Positions 24,801 to 35,100 of a stretch of 64,000 nt of DNA are shown piece by piece (within the stretch, counting starts at the first letter, position 1; every line of letters begins with the position of its first letter). A program made the position numbers and the translations under genes. The notes under the pieces were generated by a model. That model ran no database searches. It saw nothing but the letters and a program-made list of their open reading frames with translations, and had not been told where the DNA came from. Source of the stretch: Hydractinia symbiolongicarpus (Eukaryota > Cnidaria > Hydrozoa > Anthoathecata > Hydractiniidae); contig NC_079884.1 of NCBI RefSeq assembly GCF_029227915.1, forward strand, positions 25,172,001-25,236,000. Direction: 5' to 3'.

Positions 24801-27800
24801 TTTAAGCATGCTAAGAAAGAAATTAAATGTCCATATAAAAGAAGTGTCCTCGGTCTCTATAGAGGCAAGGTTTAAATTTTTGTTGTTGCCCAAGAAGGCG
24901 TGCAAGTACTTTTGTTGTAAGTAACTCTTTAAATCATATTTGTTTGATTTTCCTCCATAACTTTCCAATGCATGCTTATTTGCTTGTTTTAAATGCAAGT
25001 TAAAGTGACTTTTGCCAACACAACTTTAGACTGTACCCTGTAGTCATTTTATGTTATAAGACTAGTTGAGTTCACCGAGTAGTACCAGACTAAAAATGCT
25101 CATGCAAATAGAAAAAAACGAGTTGATACAGAGTAGCGTCAGGTGTTTCGAGTAACTTTAAGGATGTTACAGTGTAATTCGCATGTTACAGTTTGAAGGA
25201 ATTTTTTTTGTTATTTGCAGTGAACAAGCCACACGTGTCATGTTAGAATTGTTATCAACATACGACGAAGCCAGTGCGTCTCTCGCTAAGGCGGATGCAG
25301 AGAACTGTATTCTTAATTTCATAAAGAAACCAGATATATTTATAATGGACCATCTACTGAATTTAAAACCAGTCGCAGTGTTACAGGGACAGCCAATACA
25401 TAAGGTGCGTGTGTATGGAAGATGTTTACGTTTCGTGAACTCCTACGTAGGGGTTTTTTTATTAGCAACAAATTCATAATTATTTGGAACAGAAGTATTC
25501 ACTTATTGGGTAAGGCTGCAGCAAATCATTAGTTTGTAGTGTGGCATTAGTGAAAACTTTATTTGCTGAAAAAAATTTACTAAAGGTCTGAAAATGATGG
25601 GGAAAAAATATGGAACTTTTTTGTGAAAATTTCCTGAGATTTTTGTCCAATATATAACTGTTAAGAAAATTTTGAGTGAAGGTAACTCTTAACCAAAGGC
25701 GTGACGGATCCAAGACAGGCATACCTTAATTTCCACTGTGATTTTCCACTGTTATCTTTGTGTGTATCGTATATTACTTTTGTATGTATGTTTTAAATCC
25801 GTTTTATTTTAGCTTCTTGAAATCTTCGTGTCAGGACAGTTATCAGACTACTTGGACTTCCATTCTAAGAATACAGACTTCCTGAAAAAATCAGGTACCA
25901 TTACCTTCATGTTCACCATGCAGCTTGCAGACCCTTCTTGAATTTATCTTTCCCATTATTGCCGTAATGCTTCGAGTAAGCGCCCAGGACGTTTATTAGA
26001 TTTTTCGATTTTCAGAGGGGGCGCCTATTCGAGGGAGGCGCTTATTCGAGGGAGGCGCTTATTCGAGGGAGGCGCTTATTCGAGGGAGGCGCTTAATAAT
26101 TTTTTTTCATAATATCGTCAACGTTTCCTAGATTGTATGAAAAGCTTGTTCATCATCGAGAATATCTTCTTCCTATATTTTTCCCATATGGGTATTTATG
26201 AAGATCTTTATCGGTAAAACTCAACACAGGTTTAAAACAGTTTTAGCAAATACAATTTACGTGCAGACCCAGTAAGCAGTAACAGTACATAGAGTGTTCA
26301 ATATTAAATACAGTAAGCAGAGTCCTATTTCAGAGCAAAGTAGAAATTGCGCTTGATAAAATCTTATTTGCTTGTACATTGATTAAGTTATGTTATTCAA
26401 CTTTTGATTGTGGAAGTTTTGAAGGAGTGTATGCGACTTGTCGCTTCCTTTTCTAGGTTTAATACATGAGCAGAATATCCATAAAATGAGAATATTGACG
26501 ACACTCACGCTCGCTATACAACAAAAAGAAATCTCTTTCGCCACCATGACAGAACTGCTTGGTCTGAAAGACGACGATGAAATAGAAGAATTTGTTATAG
26601 ACTGTAAGAATAAGTCTATCTTGCTAAAGAATAGGTCCATGTTGCTAATTGTATTTTGGCGCCGCTCATTCTACAGAATAGCCAGACTTTTATGTTGTTT
26701 GTTTTTACCTGTGACTTGGTCTCAATGTATTTCATATATTTGTTGAGATACCATAATTTTGTTTCAAAGTTTTTGAGTAGATATAGAAAATATTTTTATT
26801 TTGTTTTTCAGTGGTCAAATCAAAATTAATGCACGCAAAGATTGATCAAATAAACCAGAAGATTATTATAAGGTAAACTTTTTGTTTAAATAATTCCATT
26901 ATACAGCCATGTTGTGATGGTGTTCGTACTGCCATCGTATAAACTTGCGGGTTAGCTTGCAGGTTCGAGTCGTCACTTATTTTTCTTAAAAAAAATTAGC
27001 GATTGTTTTTTTGATTTTGCACTCCTCAAGTTGTTTCGTACCTTAAAGTACATACTAATAGTCTCCGCATTATGAAGTTTCAATGCATTTTCTGAGCCTT
27101 ATGTTCAAACAAATTATCGCAAAAGGTGAAAATAGGCATTATTCGCGAAAATAAATTCACGCTAAGAGCTTCCACTATTTATATTCTTCACGCGGAAAAA
27201 ATTTCATCACTTTTGTCCGTGTGAATGTCGTAAGTTTTTTTAATTTCGCGAAAATTAGTATCCGCGAAAATTTATAGTTAAGCCTGCTATTCGTGAAATT
27301 CGCAAAAATTATGTTGCGTGAAATTTTGATTTTTTTTTTTTTTTTTTGAAGAACGATTTACACTAATTTTTCTTCTGATTTTCAAACTATAATGAATATA
27401 TGTGAATTCAAGTTTAGTAGTCTTTATGTCTCCTACATGACAAAATGTCATAAAATTATTTTTCGCAAAATTCGCAAAATGTTAGTATTTACCAACTTCG
27501 CAAAAATTGTTCTCGCGAATATTAAATTTTATTTTCACAAAAATTTTTTGCGAAAATTAATTTTCTTAAGTTAGAATATACTTGGACACAAGAACAATTT
27601 ACATTAAAGTTATAAGTGGGCATTCTAAAATATATATTCGTCATATAAAATTTTTGTCACTCTCAAAAAATGTAATAGTCTAATCTAATTTCCCTTGAGA
27701 ACAATACGTGTTTCTGGCATCTGACATGTAACAACAATATCGTTGGAGAGAGGGAATTTGCTGTTATCACGAAATCCCTAATGATAAAGCTTGAAAAGGA

Positions 27801-28746
27801 TGGAAAGTTGTGGAAACACTGGACTATTGAGAGTGTGTGACGAAACTATAATTTAATAAGTGATTTGGTTTATATGACACTAAATAAGCAATTAAAACTA
27901 TTATTAAAAGATATCCTAATTTATTTAATAGTGGTTTCGAAATGCTTAGTATCTTTTATAAATAAGAAACTGGTTTTTAAGAAAAACTTTTTTATTGCTT
28001 GACAGAGAGTCACACAATCATTAAGCTTTCATTAATAACAAAAACACCCACTCCTCTCAAATAGACACAAAGAAGAGAACTTTCAGAAAAACTTCCAGAC
28101 GCTAACTTTTAAAGTTCTGTTTTTACTATGAAGAACAAAAGAAGAATAAATCAGCCTGTCTCAGGTCAGATTTTACTGGCAGTTGAAGTAAAATTATATA
28201 AGGCAAACAAACGACTTCTCTAGATGGACTTAAAAATATTCAAACTCGCAATATTTTACCAATTCGCTCTGCGGAAATCGAGTAAAAGGGGTTAAGTGTT
28301 TTAAGGAAGCTTTATTTCTTGAAGCATGCCAATTGAAATGTCAGTGATTGATGGGGTGCATTTGTGAAAAAAATTCATACTTAATATTTTTACATTTTTT
28401 CAAGTAGTAGTTTTTTCATGGCAACTATTTTCTTATAAAGTAGTTACTTATATTAAAATAATTTGTGTATCTTAAAGGAATTCTTTTCTTCTAAGTACAT
28501 ATATATTCCAGATTCATCCATGGCGCTTTTTCCAGATTTATATATGGCGCGCCTTATCTACCTTTAAAGCATAACAACTAGTTTATTTACTTTAACTACG
28601 TCTGGCTTTTATCTAGGTCAACAAGTCGAAGAACGTTTGGTAAAGCAGAGTGGAAGGAGCTCGAAAGCAAACTTGAAACGTGGCTGGATAACTTTCAGAC
28701 GATACGAACAAATTTAGAACAGATTGTACAAGTTGGAGGGGCTTGA
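18836..28746 (+). CDS. eif3m: Eukaryotic translation initiation factor 3 subunit M
   Basis: A subunit of the cytoplasmic eIF3 complex, which binds the 40S ribosome during initiation; a PCI-domain protein. Ten exons close in frame: 18836-18883, 22275-22407, 22776-22911, 23840-23963, 24369-24463, 25221-25404, 25813-25894, 26457-26603, 26812-26872, 28617-28746. They give 379 residues against 374 in human. The N-terminus MESSLPVFIDLPEKDQ parallels human MSVPAFIDISEEDQ. Later blocks include LRIKILNNLFVGL, DHLLNLKPV, GLIHEQNIHKMR, NKEISF-like QQKEISFATM and the end STSRRTFGKAEW (human STHRTFGKQQW). The PCI domain covers the C-terminal half. Intron 1 is 3.4 kb and holds a MITE. The intron before the last exon is 1.7 kb. 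Confidence 0.96.
19087..19686. mobile_element. MITE, about 600 bp, in eif3m intron 1
   Basis: The left end TAGCGTATAATCCGCCAACT followed by CCGTGA is matched by the inverted right end, TTGGCGGATCATACGCTA at 19669-19686. Further copies of CAACTCCGTGA and CACGGAGTT lie inside at about 19300 and 19645, so the ends carry subterminal repeats. No transposase frame is present. The element lies inside an intron of eif3m. Confidence 0.75.
20117..20157 (-). repeat. Dispersed repeat fragment (partner at 61592)
   Basis: The sequence ACATGGCTGGGGTTAACCAA, followed by GGGCTATGGTAATATTCACTC, is the inverted form of 61592-61635 with few mismatches. This marks it as a short interspersed family. No termini could be defined. 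Confidence 0.6.
26021..26095. repeat. Minisatellite, 17-bp unit
   Basis: The unit GCGCTTATTCGAGGGAG is repeated at 26038, 26055 and 26072. A variant unit precedes at 26021 (GCGCCTATTCGAGGGAG) and a partial one follows. It lies in an eif3m intron. Similar GCGCTTATTCAAGAGGGGCG motifs occur singly near 29650, and related AATTCGAAGAGG near 34263. The array probably arose inside a dispersed element. Confidence 0.9.
26913..26977 (+). repeat. Possible tRNA-like SINE fragment
   Basis: The sequence ends GCAGGTTCGAGTCGTCAC, with GGTTCGAGTC resembling a pol III B box. GTGATG at the start can pair with CGTCAC at the end like an acceptor stem. The T-arm does not fold properly and there is no clear anticodon arm, so this is not a tRNA gene. 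A tRNA-derived SINE remnant is possible. Confidence 0.25.
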
Positions 28747-31030
28747 TGTATAATATTTAAAGCGAGTTCATGAACGTGTGTCTAATCCATCGAAACAGAA
28801 ATATATCTAATATTAGAGGCTGCGTGGTTTTTCTATTACAAGAATGCACTTTTTCACAAAAAAAGGGCAACTTTTGCTTACTTTCGCCGAACGTAAAAGG
28901 TACAATTTTGCAGGATTTATTTCTACAAATGTGGGCAAAAATATCAAAAATAAATTCTTGACAAATAAATTCCTGACAAATTAATTCCGCAATAATTTTT
29001 CCCTGCTAAAATTTCTTACTGAAGGTATATCGGATAAGAGTTGTGAAAATCGGGGAAGACGGATTAAACATAAGAAAGCCCGATGATGGTGTGAATGAAA
29101 AACACTGACGTGATTATTAGGTTAGTGTACCATATTTTATTTAAAAGATTTACGTCGATTGTTGGGAGAATTTGTAGAAAAAATGCTAATCAGAAATATT
29201 TTAATCGTCAGTTTCACAATTAAATATTGCCCGGAAATTGGAAATTTAAATTTGCCGCTTTTAATTCGACCCACCTTTTTCTCGCTAAATGCTAAACATT
29301 GTAAATGCTCGTTTAAACGCCCCAGGCGTTAATTTAAAATTTCAACTTACGGTGGGTGCTTATCAAAAAAAATCTCATTTTTGTGTTAAAGCTTGGTTTT
29401 TAGGAAACTTCCGCTCGTACAGAATAAAAACAGAAGATATATATGAACAGGTATAGGTAACATGCTCTAAGCGAAAATGTTTAAGTTTACGGTTAAATTT
29501 CCTCTATCTCAATAAAATAATAGCAAATAAAAAAATTTATGCTTTCCAAAATATTCTAATTGAGGCCCCCTTTGACTCTAATATTCCAATAACCGTCCCT
29601 GGGCGCTTATTTAGAAGGGAGATTATAAAAAATTACAAAAAGGGTGAGCGCTTATTCAAGAGGGGCGCTTAATCGAAGATTTAAGGTGGTGATAACTCTA
29701 TTCTGTTTTTACGCTGAAGAAAAGATTTTATGTTAAACATGATTAAGATTGATCTTAATGTTGTTTCATAAGTCTTACAAAATTAACCTTTTATTGTTAG
29801 TCGATAAATCTTACAAGACAATTCCTACAAGAGTAATTGACCAATTTTAACCCAGCCAATCCGATTAAAGTTATTCCTTTCATTTCACATTGATAAATAA
29901 ATAAATGAAAAAAATTGGCTTAAGGTTTCTTTTTTTTTCTTTGATTGATCAATTTTGGATGATAGTAAAGCTTCACGCTTTAAAATTTCGACTAAAAAAA
30001 ACTGCACGCTACAAATTTTTGACTTATGCAGACTTATTTTTTTATTTGGTTACCGTAAATTTTTATGATAAAAATTGTTGTTTACCGAGCTGGTTAAGAA
30101 TTTTTCGTTTGTTTGATTAAAAATTTGCTGTTTTAAACTTCGTATTTGCTTCACTGAAACAAATTACAAATGATAATAATGAATAAACTTTTTAAATTAT
30201 CGCAGTCAATGAGAGACTGTAAAAATTTGATGCAGCAAAGCCTGAAAAACTAAAATAATCACCATTTTTTGGAAAAATCAGAGGCAAATATTGAAAGATA
30301 TACATCAGTCAGGGAAAATTTTATTTCTTGACACTGAGGGGTTTACTCTGTTTCTTGTAAGGAAGTTACCCGAATGGCATAAATTCTTTTGGATGGTCAA
30401 GAAGAAGTCAGGGAAATATTTTTATTTGTGACAATACACTGCTTAATATTAGGAAGAAAGGGAAAATTCGCCGTTTTCATTGCTAAGCGTCTCTCTGAAT
30501 CACTAAATAAAACTGGGAAGTTCATAAAGCTCTTTGGGAACTCACCTAGAAAAAAATATTTGACAAATAAGTAAATGTAATTGGTGTATCTAAATCAGCT
30601 ACGAAGGAGGACTTTTGTTTTCACGGCCGCAAAATAAAAGCCAGACCTATAGGTTTGTTTTTTTTATTCCCTTTTTACCCTTACCAGACAGGTCGCATAT
30701 TTATTTTATCGTGTTTTTTTCATTAGTTGGCTGTGTTATTTCAATTTTTTTCAAATATAGTAGAGTAGGTAGAGACATTTACCGGTCATAACGAGACGGA
30801 CATGAGTAAATGTCGTCTTCATTCTTTGTTTGTGCGAGGAAAGTTTATATTAGAGTATTATTTTAAAAATAAAAACACATCCATAGTTTTGGATAGGGTT
30901 CTATTGCAAACGATTCAGATTATCAGTAGTTTCGGTTATATCCCTTCATTGTAGATGCTTTTTCGAGCTGTTTAAAACGATACAGGGAAGTATAAAGAAG
31001 ATTTTTTCCGGGAAAATTGTTTTATCAGAT
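28747..31030. other. Intergenic between eif3m and the GTPase gene
   Basis: The eif3m 3' UTR should begin this stretch. At 29570-29690 it contains copies of a dispersed motif, GGGCGCTTATTTAGAAGGGA and GAGCGCTTATTCAAGAGG. Open frames at 29905-30120 and 30389-30574 match no family I recognise. Confidence 0.4.
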
Positions 31031-31037
31031 AAACAAC

Positions 31038-31045
31038 TATATAAG
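31038..31045 (+). promoter_or_regulatory. TATA box candidate of the GTPase gene
   Basis: TATATAAG lies 40 bp before the ATG at 31085. This leaves room for transcription to start near 31065-31075 with a very short 5' leader. It is inferred from sequence and position alone. Confidence 0.45.
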
Positions 31046-31084
31046 GACGACAGCTGTTCAGACAAATTCATTTACAGATGGAAC

Positions 31085-31705
31085 ATGACACGAGGCAAAT
31101 GTTGTAATAAAAAATTACGGGTGACACTTATGGGTGGAACCGGAGTCGGAAAAAGTGTTATCGCGCGCCGTTTAATTGGTAAAGAAGAGATAGATGTTTG
31201 CAAACCAACTATTTTTGATTATTATGAAGAAATTGTCGAAATCGGAGAGGCAAGTGTATTTTTGGAAATCAATGATACATCAGGAAATTTTTGTTTTCCG
31301 GCCATGGACAAATTAACCATGGAACATACAGACATTATAGTGATTGTTTTTTCACTTGAAGAACTTGGTTCGTTTGAACACGCAATGAATATCCTGTGTA
31401 ATCGCTGCACAGAACAAACGCTGCCGGTAATTTTCGTTGGAAATAAAAAAGACAAAATTTCTAACCGAAAATTACCTTGTGAGGAAAACCTAGAAAACTA
31501 TATAATGTGTCAACTGAATAAGTCGTACATCGAAATGTCAGCTCTTTACGACGACGCCGAAAAATTATTACGGAGAATATATGAAGATTACGAAATAGCG
31601 CATGGACCTTACCATGTCCGACAAAAAAAATCGATCATAAAAAATGTCAAATCGAGGTTTGCTAGATCTGTTCAGTCTATATTGCATGGTCACACGAAGA
31701 ATTAA
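31085..31705 (+). CDS. RASD/Dexras-like small GTPase, intronless, no CAAX
   Basis: A 206-residue Ras-superfamily GTPase in one exon. G1 is GGTGVGKS at about residues 17-24. The switch I Thr lies in KPTIFDYYEE. G3 is DTSGNFCFPAM at about 63-73, close to DTSGNHPFPAM of RASD1/Rhes. G4 is NKKD, and G5 is in EMSALY. The position equivalent to Ras Gln61 is not Gln, so intrinsic hydrolysis may be low. The C-terminus is basic (KSIIKNVKSRFARSVQSILH) but ends HTKN with no CAAX box, unlike RASD1 and Rhes, so membrane binding would need basic charge or another route. The absence of introns among multi-exon neighbours suggests a retrogene or a family that is normally intron-poor. It is convergent with the SLC22 gene, about 490 bp away. 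Confidence 0.8.
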   Translation: MTRGKCCNKKLRVTLMGGTGVGKSVIARRLIGKEEIDVCKPTIFDYYEEIVEIGEASVFLEINDTSGNFCFPAMDKLTMEHTDIIVIVFSLEELGSFEHAMNILCNRCTEQTLPVIFVGNKKDKISNRKLPCEENLENYIMCQLNKSYIEMSALYDDAEKLLRRIYEDYEIAHGPYHVRQKKSIIKNVKSRFARSVQSILHGHTKN

Positions 31706-32198
31706 TGTTTAATTAGGTACATATAATGTAAATTATGTAAATGATATATTTTTATAATGGTGATGTAAATACATAGCGAAGTGGTTTATTAATACAAAGA
31801 TATATATTTTTACAACATATTTTCTGACATCACCGCAATCCTATATGCTACATGTATGGTAAGTCGCTACAACAAAGATGCCCACTCGTGCAGAAAATTT
31901 ATAAATTTAGCAAAATTAACGAAAGACTAGAAAAATCCAGCATAAATGGTAGAAAATTTGTGTAAGTTAAGAAAAAAAAGTATTAGAATTTTGTAAGTTT
32001 TTATATATTTGTCTTTGAATTTCATGTGTATATATAAAACAGGCCGGGACAGCCAGGGAGTAGGATTGGGGTAAGGGCTGGCAGCCTCTTCCTTAAATGC
32101 TGTTACTTTTCAGGCAGTAAACCCCTGAAGGATAACATTAGTTCGCCTGGTTAATATGCGTGTAGTTTAATATACCACCCAAAGAAACCAATAGTGTT
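31706..32198. other. Convergent intergenic spacer
   Basis: This spacer holds the 3' UTRs of the plus-strand GTPase and the minus-strand SLC22 gene. The sequence is AT-rich. No gene is seen. Confidence 0.45.
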
Positions 32199-35100
32199 CT
32201 ACAATTTCGAATCATGTGTATTTCCGTTTTCACAATCGAAATCTTTGTTAAACTCTTCAATAGTTTCTGGCAGGTGTTGGCCTCGGGTTTCCGGTACAAA
32301 ATATGTTGCGACAGCCGCAAGTAGGGCTAAACCACCAAAAATTAAATATGGTAGCTCATCGAATGTATAATCGCCCTAAAAAAGGTCAAGGTAATAATAA
32401 TTTAAAAAAAGATAACCAGTACTTTCACCTCGTTTCCAAGGATATTTTAATCATCGTCTATCCAGGATTACGAACAACCTCGTCCTCAGGGCTCTGGATA
32501 CATCAAAACATCATACGCGTTGAAGAGCCCTGGGTATGAGTGTGGTATTTTATAATCAATAAGTAAGTAAAATAATTACTTACAATTAGTAAAATTTGCG
32601 GAGCAATCATACCGCCAACTCGAGCCCAAAATACACATGATCCCATGCCTAACGTACTATGGTTAAAGAAATAAACCTCGTTTCTATGCTGTTTTAATTA
32701 ATTAATGTTTACGTTAGGTAAAAAAGTAGAAAGAATTACTCGCTTTTAGAATTTGATATTAAATTAAAAGATATATCCAATGTAAGACTGTCACGGTGAT
32801 GTCACTTCCACGTTTATATTTTTCTACAGCAGTGAAAAAATTTTGAACAATGCCTGGAGAATATCAAATTTCCTTTTTAAATTTCCCCTAATTGAATTAA
32901 TACCACGTTGTCTGGTGAGGCCATAACAATTTATAACATAACGTCATGCAGGGGAAACTTCACATATTAAAAAACACTTACCGAACCACAGTGGGGAAGA
33001 GCTCAACAGTGAAAAGAAAAATAGTAGAAAATCCAGCTGACAGAAAAAATTTGCCAATGACGGCAAAAACGGTAGCAATGTCTTCGTTGTTATCTGAAAA
33101 TAAAGGGAGGGGAAAATTATAGTGGTATACTCATCGTTATGATCTCATTTTTGAGACTGCGATATAAAAAGGATAAAGGACTCATCCTCTCTTATTAATA
33201 CATATTGGATATACGCTTTTCTTTTTAAAAGAGCCTAGCTAAGAAAAAACGTTGACGCTAAAAATAGGAACCTATAAGAAGGCTTAAATTCCTTCATAGA
33301 GTATCAGAATAGAATGTGAGCTTAGGGTTACAGAGAAACAACTATTTTAGAACAATTATTTTTCCATTACTAAAACGATACATACCAACCTCGTCCCCTT
33401 TTTAGAACTTATGTGAAAACTTTAAAAACCTCTGGGAACGAGGTTGTTTTTGAGCAGTTTTTTATGTAAATAATATAACGTTCCTTAAAAAAAACGTGTG
33501 TACCAAATTGAGGCATTTTTTTATTTTCGCGAGCGATATCAACCTCGTCCCCATGGCTTGTCTCATTGGCGCTGCCTTTTTTGTAGGTCTGACGAAAGGT
33601 CTGTTCGTCTCCTCCGTCAATGCAACAGGTCCTGGGATTGAGGTTAGAGCGATATACAATATTTACATTTTGTACATTGACTTTAAATTTGAGAAGTACG
33701 GGCGGATAAAAATAAGCAAATTTAAAGCACATTTTAAGGCTTTAATCCTGAAAATTTTAAACGTAATTAGTAATTCACGCGCTGCGCTTTTTGATAAAAG
33801 GTGCTGGGGTGGAACTTGAAAAAGGGCATGTAGCTTCTCTAAAGAAGAAAATCGCTTCTCAGTGGCCATTGATAGCTGTGCTAAATGTTTTAGTTTACGT
33901 TAAAACTTTTTTCAAATAAATGCTCGCCACGTCCTGGTGACGCATTTTCGTTGCAGCAGATTTACAAGTAGTCTGATCTATATCATTAATTGACTTGATA
34001 ATTGAATTGATATTTTTATACAAAATTACGAGGCTTTAAGCAATATTATCTTACTGCAAAGTCTCTGCAAAAATTATAATCAGTCGAAGACTTCCTTTCT
34101 AATAACAGAATTGTCAATCTCTTTTTCAAGGCGTATTGCCTTTCTTTTGAAGAGACAAAGTACCCTGGGAACAGATTTATTAATAACTCTTAAGAATTTT
34201 AACAGTCATGATCCAAACGCCTAGGGCGTTTACTACATTTTTCGATTTTCAGACAGGCACCTAATTCGAAGAGGTGTAAAAAGGGCGTTAATTGGAAAGG
34301 TATCTTTCCAATAAACGCCCTTACCTATATTGTCGCCCAGGTAAAGGGGGCTTTTATTGAAAGACTTGAAAGAGGGGGATTTAATCGAGAGGGTGCCTAC
34401 GTTTTTTTTCTGGCCTTTCTCCGTGACAATAAGAAGTCCCTAGAGACTGATTTTTACACAAATTCGACTGGCGAAAGGCTTTGTGATCCCTTTTTAATTT
34501 CGAACAAACTAATTTAGGGATTTTAATGTGTATACCTATATTGTCGCTTTTCTTGATCGTTCCCGCTATGATACAGGTCACACCTCCTAAGATATAATAC
34601 AGCATCAAAGGTCTGCGACGAGTTAAGCTAAAATGAGAGAACAAAGAATAACTACGTAATCCTTTAATGCTAAATGGATGGTGCAGAGAAAAAAGAAAAA
34701 ATCTTACTATTTCAAAATAAATATGACGGATATAAACGCTATTACTTCTACAGACGCACTGACAAAATAATTTGCATATCGGTTTCCGGCAAGTCCACCA
34801 GTAGTCAAAATCAAACCGTAGTAGCCGACAGAAGAAGCTAGCCTAAGAAAAAGTATTATTTGGAACTAAGAAATAGTAAACAAAGTTACTGTAATTATTT
34901 ATTTGTATAAAAGTTCACATACAAAAGGCTTTTCGAATGTACTGTTTAATACCATAAGAAGAAATCTCATAACCAAGCTTTTTTACGTTTCTATCCCAAA
35001 GTAAAAGACCAAAACAGCTTTGTGGATAAGGTTTCATAGTAATGATTTAAACCGTTTTCAATCGAGGTACAATCGTTGCAGGGGTAAGGTTAAAATTTAA

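Noticed and set aside
24711-24998. 95-residue minus-strand frame inside an eif3m intron
   Set aside because: It has no recognisable domain, and it is antisense to an intron; it may be part of an old transposon but I cannot support this.
26913-26977. Possible tRNA gene (GGTTCGAGTC B-box-like sequence)
   Set aside because: The T-arm does not pair and there is no anticodon arm; kept only as a low-confidence SINE fragment.
27120-27560. Many TTCGCGAAAA-like motifs suggesting a structured repeat
   Set aside because: The spacing is irregular and I could not define ends or a period.
33496-33819. Overlapping frames of about 107 residues on both strands
   Set aside because: They are produced by the CAACCTCG MITE and intron sequence; no family similarity.
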